46,711 nucleotides of DNA, taken from NCBI GenBank assembly GCA_004557505.1, contig SFGZ01000016.1, forward strand, positions 1 to 46,711. The letters are read 5' to 3'. The notes beneath the pieces are model-generated. The model was not told the DNA's origin, did not search any database, and saw nothing but the letters and a program-made list of their open reading frames with translations. This DNA is from Coriobacteriaceae bacterium. GTDB taxonomy: Bacteria > Actinomycetota > Coriobacteriia > Coriobacteriales > Atopobiaceae. Numbering within the stretch: the stretch's first letter is position 1; each line of letters begins with the position of its first letter. Both the position numbers and the translations under genes were made by a program. Below are positions 15,822-24,272 of this stretch, in pieces.

Positions 15822-17339
15822 ATGGCAAACGAGTACCTCTACGGCGCCTACGGCCACATCGGCGAGACCGTGGCACAGAGCGCCGTGCAGGCGGGCACCA
15901 CGCCGATCTATATCGGCACCGCGCCCGTCAACCTCGTGCGCGGCTTCGACAAGGCCGGCGTCATCAACGAGCCCGTGAAGATCAGCAACCTGATCGACGC
16001 GCAGAAAAAGCTCGGGTATGCAGCCGACTGGGGCACCTTCACCCTCTGTGAAGTCATGAACGCGCACTTCAACAACACCATCGGCAACATCGGCCCCATC
16101 TACGTCATCAACGTGCTGGATCCCGCTGCCGGCAAGCACAGAAAGGAGGCGCAGACGACCGCGCCCCTGAGCTTCGCAGGCGGCCGCGCCGAGTTCACCA
16201 GCTCCACCATCATCCTCGACACCCTGACCATCGCCAAGGCCGGCGACAGCGCCGGCAACTACGTCGAGGGCGAGGACTACGCCGTGGACTACAACTTCAC
16301 CAAGGGCACGGTCATCATCACCAGCCTGAAGCAGGACGCGCAGCTCACCGGCAACCTGACGGCCAGCTTCTACGAGATCGACGACTCTCTGGTAGAGGAC
16401 GCCGACATCATCGGCGGCGTCACCGCCTCCGGCGAGTATAGCGGCCTCAGCTCCATCGCCCTGCTCTATCCTGAGCAGTACGCGGTCGTCAACCTGATCG
16501 TCGCGCCCGGCTGGAGTCACAGCCCTGCGGTCTACAACGCTATGATCGCGGCCAGCCAGAAGATCAACGGCCACTGGGACGCCTTCGTCCTCGCCGACCT
16601 GCCTCTGGTAGACGGCGACGCGCAGGCCGTCGACACCATCGAGAAGGTGATCGCATGGAAGAAGAACAACGCCTTCACCAGCGAGCGCTCGAAGGTATTC
16701 TGGCCGCAGGCCACCGACAACCTCGGCAACAACTACCACCTCAGCACGCTGGCAGCAGTCGAGCTCATGCGTGCCGACTTCAGCCACAACAGCGTCCCGA
16801 TGGAGACCTGCGGCAACAAGGCCGTGCCGGTCATCAAGCAGTATTTTGGAGCCAACGCCAAGAACCGCGGCTTCGACCAGCAGACCGGCAAAGAGCTCAC
16901 GCAGAAGGGCATCAGCACCGTCGTGGCGTGGGCTGGTGAGTGGGTGCTGTGGGGCGACCACACCGCTGCATACACCTACGGCGCCGAAGTAGACCCCCGC
17001 GCCATCTTCGACGTCTCCATGCGTATGCTCATGCACATCACCAACAGTTTCCAGCGCGAATGGAGCCTGAAGATCGACGAGCCCATGACCAGAGCGCTGA
17101 AGGATCAGATCATCAACCGCGAGCAGGAGAAGCTCGACGGCTACGTCAGCATGGGCGCCCTGATCGGCGAGCCGAAGATCCTGTTCCTCGAGAGTGAGAA
17201 CAGCACCACCGACATCATGAACGGCGACTTCAGGTGGGACATCAACGTCACCCCGACGCCTCCGCTCAAGAGCGCCAGCGTCTACGTCGCATACACCGAC
17301 GCCGGCTTCTCCGTCTACTACGAAGGAGGTGAGGAGTAA
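15822..17339 (+). CDS. Contractile tail sheath protein
   Basis: 505 residues, the normal sheath length. It starts with the typical YGAYGHIGETVAQSA, has TPIYIGTAPVNL near the N terminus and a C-terminal domain with FQREWSLKIDEPM. The sheath contracts to drive the tube through the envelope, so this is a myophage. Residues about 121-189 form an inserted beta domain (GEDYAVDYNFTKGTVIIT) that resembles an insert in the baseplate J protein at 23630-23830. Ribosome binding site AAAGGAGGACAAGCAC; ends in a TAATG overlap with the tube gene. Confidence 0.95.
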   Translation: MANEYLYGAYGHIGETVAQSAVQAGTTPIYIGTAPVNLVRGFDKAGVINEPVKISNLIDAQKKLGYAADWGTFTLCEVMNAHFNNTIGNIGPIYVINVLDPAAGKHRKEAQTTAPLSFAGGRAEFTSSTIILDTLTIAKAGDSAGNYVEGEDYAVDYNFTKGTVIITSLKQDAQLTGNLTASFYEIDDSLVEDADIIGGVTASGEYSGLSSIALLYPEQYAVVNLIVAPGWSHSPAVYNAMIAASQKINGHWDAFVLADLPLVDGDAQAVDTIEKVIAWKKNNAFTSERSKVFWPQATDNLGNNYHLSTLAAVELMRADFSHNSVPMETCGNKAVPVIKQYFGANAKNRGFDQQTGKELTQKGISTVVAWAGEWVLWGDHTAAYTYGAEVDPRAIFDVSMRMLMHITNSFQREWSLKIDEPMTRALKDQIINREQEKLDGYVSMGALIGEPKILFLESENSTTDIMNGDFRWDINVTPTPPLKSASVYVAYTDAGFSVYYEGGEE

Positions 17340-17845
17340 TGGCATGGATCGACCTCAACGGCCCCGTACTGGCTGACACCGTGTACGACGCCGGCAAACT
17401 GGTCGCCAAGGACGTGACCATCACGCTGCCGGCCATCAATCTCCTGACTGCTGACTTCAAGGCGATGGGCACCCTGACGCTGCCGATCATCGGCCAGATC
17501 GAGGCTATGGAGGCGACCGTCAACAAGGTCGGCACCGACATGGGCCTGCGCTCTATGGCCTCTCTCGACAGCAGAACGCTCGAGTTCCGCTGGGTGCAGG
17601 ACGTCAAGAAGGCAGACGGATCCACCAAGACCGTCGGCTGCAAGGCGTTCCTCCGCGTCGTGACCAAGACGATCCCCGGCCTGTCCGTGGATCCCGGCAG
17701 CCAGAGCGAGAACGAGCTGGGCTACGCGGTCAGCCGCTACCAGCTTTTCGTCGACGGGACGGAATACTGGCTGATCGACCAGCTCAACCAGATCCTCCGC
17801 GTAGGCGGCAAGGACTACTACAAGCAGATCCGCAGCCTGCTGTAA
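17339..17845 (+). CDS. Tail tube protein (P2 FII-like)
   Basis: 168 residues, starting at ATG 17339 within the sheath stop and preceded by GAAGGAGGTGAGG. Beta-rich, with DVTITLPAINLLTADFK, an early beta hairpin and the C-terminal NELGYAVSRYQLFVDGTEYWLID motif of P2 FII-type tube proteins. It polymerises into the rigid inner tube. A strong terminator follows directly. Confidence 0.92.
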   Translation: MAWIDLNGPVLADTVYDAGKLVAKDVTITLPAINLLTADFKAMGTLTLPIIGQIEAMEATVNKVGTDMGLRSMASLDSRTLEFRWVQDVKKADGSTKTVGCKAFLRVVTKTIPGLSVDPGSQSENELGYAVSRYQLFVDGTEYWLIDQLNQILRVGGKDYYKQIRSLL

Positions 17846-17853
17846 CAGACAGG

Positions 17854-17884
17854 GCCGCCCCTTCCCGGGGCGGCTCTTATTTTC
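17854..17884 (+). terminator. Intrinsic terminator after tail tube gene
   Basis: GCCGCCCC (17854-17861) pairs with GGGGCGGC (17867-17874), loop TTCCC, then TCTTATTTT. Its place after sheath and tube would give those two abundant proteins more mRNA than the genes downstream. Confidence 0.85.
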
Positions 17885-17899
17885 GGAAAGGAGTACCCC

Positions 17900-18310
17900 A
17901 TGAAGAACAAGATCACACTCAGCAACCCGCTGACCATCAACAACAAGAAGCGCACGGAGCTGACCTATGACGCGAATGAAATCACCGCGCAAATGTTCGC
18001 GGAGGCCGACGCCCGCAAGCTGACCGCCAGCGGATCCAAGAACGGCAACGCGGCCGGCGCGGCCGAGCTGGACTATGGTCTGCACCTCTACCTCGGCTTC
18101 GAGGCCATCATCGCCGTCAACCCCGAGATCGACATGAGCGACCTCGAGCGCGTCCACGGCTATGACGTCATGCAGATCATGAGGATCGGCCGGGATTTTA
18201 TTTCCGGGAGGTCGGAGGAACCCTCCAGCCAAAACAGCTCCGGCGAGCAATCCGAGACTACGCCCGAGCCTTCCACACCTCAGTCCGAGACATCGGAGAG
18301 CGAAGGCTGA
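17900..18310 (+). CDS. Tail assembly chaperone, unshifted product
   Basis: 136 residues from ATG 17900 (GGAAAGGAGTACCCC upstream). Positioned between tube and tape measure like lambda G and P2 E. The folded part (about 1-100) has ITLSNPLTINNKKRTELTYD and ends near MRIGRDF; the last 36 residues are Ser/Glu/Pro-rich and look disordered. It would bind the tape measure during tail assembly. A second, frameshifted product is described separately. Confidence 0.85.
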   Translation: MKNKITLSNPLTINNKKRTELTYDANEITAQMFAEADARKLTASGSKNGNAAGAAELDYGLHLYLGFEAIIAVNPEIDMSDLERVHGYDVMQIMRIGRDFISGRSEEPSSQNSSGEQSETTPEPSTPQSETSESEG

Positions 18311-18414
18311 CCGACTTCCTGACGGAATACGGCGAGGCCGTGGAAGAAGCCAAACAACAGGCGAAGCGCCACCCGGCGCCGACCATTAAAAAGCCGCACA
18401 TCAGGAGGAGGTGA
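17900..18414 (+). CDS. Tail assembly chaperone, -1 frameshift product (G-T/E-E' type)
   Basis: After the T TTT run at 18196-18199 the -1 frame is open to 18414 and clearly coding (segments RRAIRDYARAF and DFLTEYGEAVEEAKQQAKR). Slipping at TTT (codon 100) gives about 171 residues. A GAGGA sequence about 10 bases upstream could pair with 16S rRNA and stimulate a -1 shift. The classical X XXY YYZ heptamer is imperfect (T TTT ATT). Such a fusion is conserved in tailed phages and is needed for tape-measure assembly. Confidence 0.75.
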
Positions 18415-18419
18415 CACAC

Positions 18420-20474
18420 ATGGCAGGAAAAGGGAAAGAGCTTCAGGCGGTCGTCAATCTGGCCGGCAGCATCGACCCCTCACTCGGGAAGGCGATCGAG
18501 TCCGCGCAGAAAAAGATCAGCGGCCTGAACGTGAAAGCTCTCGCCGTGGGTGCCGCCGTCGGCGGCATCGCGGTCGCCACTGGCAAGGCCGTGGTAGAGG
18601 CCGGCAAGTACCTGAAGGATCTCGGCAGCCAGTTCGATGAAGCAGCCGACGCCATCCGCATCGGCACCGGCGCGACCGGCGACGCTCTGGATGGGCTGCT
18701 CGATGACTTCGACGAGGTCTACAAGAGCGTGCCGACCACTATGGAGGACGCCAGCAAAGCCATCGCGGACTACAACACCCGGCTCGGCCTGACCGGCCCG
18801 CAGCTTCAGGAGATCTCCAAGCAGGCGCTCCAAGTGAGCGATATGCTGGGGGACGACCTCGGCGGCGTGATCGAGGAGTCGAGCCAAGCCTTCCAACAGT
18901 GGAACATCGACGCCGACAACATGGGCGGCGCGATGGACTACATCTTCAAGGTCAGCCAGAGCACCGGCATGGGCTTCACTGACCTTATGAGCAATATGCA
19001 GAAGTTCGGCCCGCAGCTTCAGGAGATGGGCTATTCCTTCGAGACGGCGAGCGCCCTCATGGGTCAGCTTGACAAGGCCGGCGTCAACACTGAGGAAGTC
19101 CTCGGCGCCATGAAAAAGAGCGTCGGCGCACTGGCGAAGGAAGGCATCAGCGCGAGCGATGGGCTGGCTATGTACTACGAGCAGATCAAGAACGCAGGCA
19201 CGGCCGCAGAGGCCGCAAGCATCGCGTCGGAGATCTTCGGCACCAAGGCCGGATCCACAATGGCCGCAGCGATCAGAGACGGCACTCTCGCCGTCGGAGA
19301 CCTGACGGAAAGCCTGCTGGAGAACGGCGAAACCATCGCCGGAGCGGCTGAGGACACCTACGACTTCGCCGAGCGGCTCCAGATCATGAAGCAGGGCCTC
19401 GAGGTCGCCCTGAAGCCGATGGCAAACACCGTGTTCGACGGCCTCAACAAGTTCATGCCCGTGCTGCAAAAGCTCATGGAGCAGATCGTCCCGGTCATCA
19501 GCGACGCGGTCGAGGCTGCGGCGCCTTTTGTCGAGGAGTTCCTCATGGGAGCGGCTGACGCTCTCGAGGACGTGCTGCCGCTGATCTCTCAGCTCGCGGC
19601 CGATCTGCTGCCGATCCTGACGCAACTCATGAGCACCCTGCTCCCGCCGCTGCTCAGTCTGGTGCAGACTCTACTCCCGCCGCTGATGCAGATCGTCGGG
19701 GCAATTTTGCCGCCGATCGCCAGCCTTCTGAGCACGATCCTCCCCATGATAACGCAGATCGTGAGCGCTGTGCTGCCGGTACTGGTGCAGATCATTTCCA
19801 CGCTGCTGCCGGTCATCACCCCGCTGCTGGAGGCCGCACTTCAGATCGTCAACGACGTCATCATGCCGCTGCTGCCGCCTCTGATGCAGATCGTCCAAGC
19901 GCTGCTGCCGCCTCTCGTGTCCCTGCTCAACCTCGTCATGCCGATCCTGAGCCCCCTGCTGGCCCTGCTTCAGCCGATCGCCTCCGTACTGGGGACGATC
20001 GCCGACGTCATCGCCAAGATCGTGAGCTTCGGCTCCGGCGTCATCAGTAAGATCGCCGGCCTGTTCGGCGGCGGGGGTGGCGGCGGGGGCGTCTCCGGCT
20101 ACGCGACCGGCGGCTTCACGAGCGGCCCGTCCATCGCGGGCGAGGATCCGCGATACCCTACCGAGGCTGTCATCAGCTTCAACCCTGCATACCGCAACGA
20201 AAACCTGGAATACTGGGCCAAGGCCGGGCAAATGCTCGGCGCGTCCAACGAAAGCGACTACGAGCTGCTGAGCGGAGGCTCGAGCACGTCCGTGGTCTAC
20301 GACCTGAGCGGGCTCTCCTTCTCCCCGCAGATCAAGATCGAAGGCGACACCGACGAGGACGCCCTGATCCGCAAGCTGCGCGAGCTGGAGCCCGAGTTCA
20401 TTGACTTCGTTCTCGAAGCACTAAGCAGAAGGGAGGGTGGCGCCTATGTCACAGCAGACAGTCGGCTTTATTGA
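18420..20474 (+). CDS. Tail tape measure protein
   Basis: 684 residues. The best start is ATG 18420, six bases after AGGAGGTGA; a GTG lies inside that site at 18411. N-terminal region has the TP901/P2-T-type tape measure domain (about 65-300). Residues about 375-545 are a hydrophobic, proline-punctuated stretch with about 11-residue repeats (LLPPLMQIV, LLPPLVSLL, LPMITQIV). A glycine run (about 551-560) and YATGGFT follow. It sets tail length and is ejected first. The start overlaps the chaperone fusion stop. Confidence 0.93.
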   Translation: MAGKGKELQAVVNLAGSIDPSLGKAIESAQKKISGLNVKALAVGAAVGGIAVATGKAVVEAGKYLKDLGSQFDEAADAIRIGTGATGDALDGLLDDFDEVYKSVPTTMEDASKAIADYNTRLGLTGPQLQEISKQALQVSDMLGDDLGGVIEESSQAFQQWNIDADNMGGAMDYIFKVSQSTGMGFTDLMSNMQKFGPQLQEMGYSFETASALMGQLDKAGVNTEEVLGAMKKSVGALAKEGISASDGLAMYYEQIKNAGTAAEAASIASEIFGTKAGSTMAAAIRDGTLAVGDLTESLLENGETIAGAAEDTYDFAERLQIMKQGLEVALKPMANTVFDGLNKFMPVLQKLMEQIVPVISDAVEAAAPFVEEFLMGAADALEDVLPLISQLAADLLPILTQLMSTLLPPLLSLVQTLLPPLMQIVGAILPPIASLLSTILPMITQIVSAVLPVLVQIISTLLPVITPLLEAALQIVNDVIMPLLPPLMQIVQALLPPLVSLLNLVMPILSPLLALLQPIASVLGTIADVIAKIVSFGSGVISKIAGLFGGGGGGGGVSGYATGGFTSGPSIAGEDPRYPTEAVISFNPAYRNENLEYWAKAGQMLGASNESDYELLSGGSSTSVVYDLSGLSFSPQIKIEGDTDEDALIRKLRELEPEFIDFVLEALSRREGGAYVTADSRLY

Positions 20475-20670
20475 GTACACCGCACAGGGCGGCGACACTT
20501 TTGACAGCATCGCGCTGGCTGCCTATAACGAGGAGCGCATGGCGAGCACCATCATCACCGCCAACCCCGACCTCTGCGACGTCCTGATCTTCGAGGGCGG
20601 CGAGCTGGTACGGATCCCGATCGTCGAGACCGTAACCACACCCGACACGCTGCCCCCGTGGAGGAGGTGA
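20446..20670 (+). CDS. Tail protein X (LysM-like)
   Basis: 74 residues from ATG 20446, with AAGGGAGG at 20429-20436. YTAQGGDTFDSIALAAYNEERM and the C-terminal GELVRIPIV form the small LysM-like fold of P2 gpX, a baseplate or tail protein. It overlaps the end of the tape measure by 29 bases. An upstream in-frame GTG at 20437 lies next to the ribosome binding site and is unlikely. Confidence 0.85.
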   Translation: MSQQTVGFIEYTAQGGDTFDSIALAAYNEERMASTIITANPDLCDVLIFEGGELVRIPIVETVTTPDTLPPWRR

Positions 20671-20675
20671 TCCAT

Positions 20676-21596
20676 GTGAAAATCTTATACCAAGGCGTCG
20701 ACATCTACCCCGACATCAGCGTCCACCGCTGCTATCACGATATGTACGCCGAGAAGCAGAGCGACGAGCTGCTGCTGAAACTGAACGACACCCGCCAACT
20801 GTGGGACACATGGAACCCCAAGAAGGGCGACACCATCGCCATCGAGGACGGAGCAGCCAAAACCGGCAAAATGTTCGTCGAGAGCGTCGTGCCTGAGTCC
20901 GGCATCGTGACCCTGCGGGCCTATTCCATGCCGCAATCCGTGAAAGACAAGCGGAGCAAGGCGTGGGAGAAGGTCAAGTTCCTGCAACTGGCGCAGGAGA
21001 TCGCCGGCCGGCACGGCCTGACGCTCCAGACCTTCGGCATCACTGACCAGACCTATGACTACGTCGAGCAGAACAACCTCCCCGACTTCGCCTTCTTCCA
21101 GCAGCGCTGCACCCTCGAGGGTGCGGCGTTTCTGGTCTATGACGGCAAGCTGGTGGTCTACGACGAGGCATACATGGAAAGCCAGACACCGAGCGACACC
21201 ATCACCATCACACCCGCCAGCGACTTCCAGTACCGGGACGAAGGCGCCAACGCCTACGGCTCGGCCGAAGTAGTCAACGGAGGACTGACCGGCACCTTCT
21301 CGGCGCCGGCTGGCGGCGACAAAGTGCTCCACAAGGTCATCCCGATCCGAATGAGCGACCAGTCAGAGGCCGACCGCTTCGCCCGCGGGCTCCTGCGGGA
21401 CGCCAACAAAGCGGCGACGGTCGGCACCCTCTGGACGGGCTCGCTGCTGCGTAACTACGCAGCGGGCTCCGTGGTCACTCTGGCGACCGAGGGCGTGAAG
21501 TCGTGGGATGGCGCGGCCTTCGTCGGCCGGATCCGTCACGACTACGTCAAGACCCGGAGCAAGCTGTACCTCCGCAGACCACTGGAGGGCTACTAA
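20676..21596 (+). CDS. Baseplate hub protein (P2 gpD-like)
   Basis: 306 residues from GTG 20676, 8 bases after the GGAGG of GGAGGTGA; the overlapping ATG at 20674 is followed immediately by TGA. Hub domain segments include QLWDTWNPKKGDTIAI, QNNLPDFAFFQQRCTLEGAAFLVYDGKLVVYDE and the C-terminal RSKLYLRRPL. This is the P2 gpD/T4 gp27-type protein that links tube and spike. It ends in TAATG overlapping the spike gene. Confidence 0.88.
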   Translation: MKILYQGVDIYPDISVHRCYHDMYAEKQSDELLLKLNDTRQLWDTWNPKKGDTIAIEDGAAKTGKMFVESVVPESGIVTLRAYSMPQSVKDKRSKAWEKVKFLQLAQEIAGRHGLTLQTFGITDQTYDYVEQNNLPDFAFFQQRCTLEGAAFLVYDGKLVVYDEAYMESQTPSDTITITPASDFQYRDEGANAYGSAEVVNGGLTGTFSAPAGGDKVLHKVIPIRMSDQSEADRFARGLLRDANKAATVGTLWTGSLLRNYAAGSVVTLATEGVKSWDGAAFVGRIRHDYVKTRSKLYLRRPLEGY

Positions 21597-21982
21597 TGAA
21601 CAGCAACAACCAAATGATCCAAAAGGGCAAGATCTCCACAGTGGAGGGAGCTGCTGACCGCAACGGCGACAAGACCACGGCCAGAGTGCTCCCCTGCACC
21701 GCTGACGGCATGGTCACGCGGCCGCTCACGATCCCGTGGTGGCTGCGGGGTAAGATGGGAAACCTGAAGCCCGGCGACGAGGTCGCCTATGCCATGTTCG
21801 AGGACGGCACCGGCATCATCCTCTCCCGCATGGACGGGGAATGGGACGGCACTGTGCCCGGCAGCGTAAAGGTCGAAAAGGGCGACGTGACCGTGCCTGA
21901 CGGCGACGTCACCGCCTCCGGCATCAGCCTCAAGACCCACACGCACGCCGGCGTCCACGGGGAGACCAGCGGCCCGCATTAA
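21596..21982 (+). CDS. Baseplate spike protein (P2 gpV-like)
   Basis: 128 residues starting at the ATG in TAATG. OB-fold N terminus (KISTVEGAADRNGDKTTARVLP), then a short beta-helical segment with repeated GDVTVPDGDVTA, and a tip with THTHAGVHGETSGPH. The His-X-His tip binds an iron ion in P2 gpV and phi92 spikes. It pierces the host envelope at contraction. This is a short member, probably a minimal spike suited to a monoderm host. Confidence 0.88.
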   Translation: MNSNNQMIQKGKISTVEGAADRNGDKTTARVLPCTADGMVTRPLTIPWWLRGKMGNLKPGDEVAYAMFEDGTGIILSRMDGEWDGTVPGSVKVEKGDVTVPDGDVTASGISLKTHTHAGVHGETSGPH

Positions 21983-21997
21983 GGAGGCGAGATGCAC

Positions 21998-22576
21998 ATG
22001 GCCATCATGGCGAAATGGGGCGGCAAGACGTGGGAAGTCTCCAGCCGAAAGATCGCAGCCCTGAACGGCATCTCGGCCGGCGTCGAGCTGGACACCGAGA
22101 ACAGCGACGACAAGGCTGGATCCCCGGCCACCAAGACCAAGGCCCTGAAACTTCAGAGCCTCTCCTTCGACTTCGACGTCGCTATGGTAGCCGGCACCGA
22201 CGTCCGCGGCGAGTATGAGTCATGGACTGAGCTCGTCGGCAACTACGCCCCGTTCTATCTGGCGGGCCGACGCTTCGGCCCTCCCAAGCTCCAGCTCACG
22301 GCCGTGAAGCTGAGCGACACCACGATCGACGACTTCGGCAGGATCCTGAAGGGCAAGATCTCCATCACCCTGACGGAATATGCCGAGGAGGCAAGCAGTA
22401 AGAAGGCGACCAGCTCCTCGAGCAGCTCGTCCGGCAGCAGCTCCTCCGGCACCAAAAAGGCCGCAGGAGTGGCAACCTACAAGGAGCTCGGCATCAGCTC
22501 CTCCGCTGCCTCGATCGGAGCGTCCAGCAGCGACAAGGCTGCGAGGAAACCCAACAACACACAACTGACCAAGTAA
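21998..22576 (+). CDS. Tail formation protein, P2 gpU-like with extended C terminus
   Basis: The start at 21998 is 8 bases after AAGGAGGCGA; an ATG at 21992 is closer. The N-terminal ~125 residues match the gpU fold (MAKWGGKTWEVSSRKIAALN, FYLAGRRFGPPKLQLTAVK). After EYAEEA there is a long Ser-rich linker and a final YKELGIS segment, which is longer than P2 gpU. The extension may tether a second short domain or bind a baseplate partner. Placed between spike and gpW. Confidence 0.78.
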   Translation: MAIMAKWGGKTWEVSSRKIAALNGISAGVELDTENSDDKAGSPATKTKALKLQSLSFDFDVAMVAGTDVRGEYESWTELVGNYAPFYLAGRRFGPPKLQLTAVKLSDTTIDDFGRILKGKISITLTEYAEEASSKKATSSSSSSSGSSSSGTKKAAGVATYKELGISSSAASIGASSSDKAARKPNNTQLTK

Positions 22577-22590
22577 AGCGAGGTGATCCC

Positions 22591-22866
22591 ATGAAAGCAA
22601 GCGGCAACGGCACACCACAGACGTGCGTGCAGAACCTTCTCAAGACGACCCGCGGCGAGGTGCCCTATGAGCGCATCAAAGGGATCGACCGCTCGCTGAT
22701 CGACCAACCGAGCGAAACGGCGGCCTCTGAGCTGGCTGCCGAGGTGGAGTTCGTAGTGGAAACCTACGAGCCCCGCGTGAAGCTCACCGACGTCGAGCTG
22801 GTAGCTCTGGCCGCTGAGGTGGGCGGCTTCGAGATCAACGCCAGCATCGACAACACCAACACATGA
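22591..22866 (+). CDS. Baseplate wedge protein, GPW/gp25 family
   Basis: 91 residues from ATG 22591 (GCGAGGTGATCCC upstream). The pattern TCVQNLLKTTRGEVPYERIKGID followed by a beta-rich C terminus with YEPRVKLTDVEL is diagnostic of the GPW/gp25 baseplate family with lysozyme-like fold. It starts sheath assembly. Located directly before gpJ as in P2-like tails. Confidence 0.88.
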   Translation: MKASGNGTPQTCVQNLLKTTRGEVPYERIKGIDRSLIDQPSETAASELAAEVEFVVETYEPRVKLTDVELVALAAEVGGFEINASIDNTNT

Positions 22867-22880
22867 AGGAGGTGGACACC

Positions 22881-24272
22881 ATGAGCGACGAGACCAACAC
22901 CTACGGCGAGGACATCCACCTCACCACCATCGACTCAAGCACCATCTACACCGAGCTCATCACCGCTCTGGAAAAGGGCGCAGGTGAGCCACTGTACCCC
23001 GGCGACGAGCGCAGGATCTACGGGGAGGCCCTCGTGGCCGTGTTCGTCGCACTCTACAACAAACTCGACGACGTCGGCCGGCAGACCCTTCTCCGCTATG
23101 CACGCGGCGAAGTGCTGGACGCCATCGGCGAGCGGCTCGGCGTCAAGCGACTCGAGGGCGACACGGCCAAGACCGTCATGCGCTTCTCACTGAGCACGCC
23201 GAGAGAGACCAACATCATCATCCCGAAGTGGACGAAGGTCACGCCCGACGGCGAAAACTACTTCGCCACCGACGAGATCGCAGTCCTTCAGGCCGGCACC
23301 TACTCCGTGGAGATCCCCACGTCGGCGGTCGGCAACGGCGTCAAGTTCAACGGCTACGCAGCCGGCACGATCACGACGCTGGTCGACCTGATCCCGTACA
23401 TCGAGAGCGTGACCAACCTGACCGAGACCGCAGGAGGCGACGACGGCGAGCCCTACACCGAGGCCGGCGACAACCGACTGCGCGAGCGGATCAGGCTGGC
23501 CCCAGCCAAGAGATCCACGGCCGGCCCTGAGCTGGCCTACATCTACTGGGCCATGACAGCCGACAGCTCCATCATCGACGTCAAAGCGGTCAGCGAGACC
23601 GAGACCATCAGCAGGACGCTGACGGTCTACAACGGCCACGCCTTCAAAGGCGGCGCCACGCTGCTGATCGACACCCTGATCGTCAGGGCCCACGGCGAAA
23701 GCGCCGCGGCCGTGAAGGACGTCGACTACGCGATCGACTACACGGACGACCTGCTCACCATCGAAGTCAAGGGCAGCCTCGCCGCTGCCGAGAGCATCGA
23801 CATCGAGATCACACAAACCCTCGAGGGCTGCGTGAAGATCGTGCCGCTGCTGAAGGGCGGCAAGACGCCGGACAGCGCCATGCTGAGCAAGGTGCTGGAG
23901 GCGGTCAACGCAAAGGACACGCGCCCCATGACCGACAAGGTGCGGGCTGTGGCTCCGACTACCGTGCCCTATGACATCGAGATCACCTACTACACCACGC
24001 CGGACACCGAGGCCGAGGTCGTGGCAAATGTGGAGGGATCTGACGGCGCGATCGTCCGCTTCAACGAGTGGCAGACCACAGCGCTCGGCCGCGACATCAA
24101 CCCCGACAAGCTCAGGAGCCTGATCCTCTCCCCGAGGTGGGCCGAAGGACTCGAGGGCGCGATCCGCGTCGACGTGGTCAAGCCTGAGCACACCGCAGTC
24201 GCCGACACCGAGGTCGCAGCCTTCAGCGGCAGGCTGACGGTCAGCCACAAGAGCGTCACGGGGGTGGTCTGA
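22881..24272 (+). CDS. Baseplate J protein with inserted beta domain
   Basis: 463 residues from ATG 22881, after GAAGGAGGTGGACACC. Baseplate_J hallmarks are LLRYARGEVLDAIGERLGVKRLEG, the wedge core, TAGGDDGEPYTEAGDNRLRERI and the C-terminal PYDIEITYYT domain. Between about residues 250 and 315 there is an extra beta domain (DVDYAIDYTDDLLTIEV) that splits the conserved core and resembles the insert in the sheath protein. It builds the wedge with gpW and gpI. Ends in a TGATG overlap. Confidence 0.9.
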   Translation: MSDETNTYGEDIHLTTIDSSTIYTELITALEKGAGEPLYPGDERRIYGEALVAVFVALYNKLDDVGRQTLLRYARGEVLDAIGERLGVKRLEGDTAKTVMRFSLSTPRETNIIIPKWTKVTPDGENYFATDEIAVLQAGTYSVEIPTSAVGNGVKFNGYAAGTITTLVDLIPYIESVTNLTETAGGDDGEPYTEAGDNRLRERIRLAPAKRSTAGPELAYIYWAMTADSSIIDVKAVSETETISRTLTVYNGHAFKGGATLLIDTLIVRAHGESAAAVKDVDYAIDYTDDLLTIEVKGSLAAAESIDIEITQTLEGCVKIVPLLKGGKTPDSAMLSKVLEAVNAKDTRPMTDKVRAVAPTTVPYDIEITYYTTPDTEAEVVANVEGSDGAIVRFNEWQTTALGRDINPDKLRSLILSPRWAEGLEGAIRVDVVKPEHTAVADTEVAAFSGRLTVSHKSVTGVV

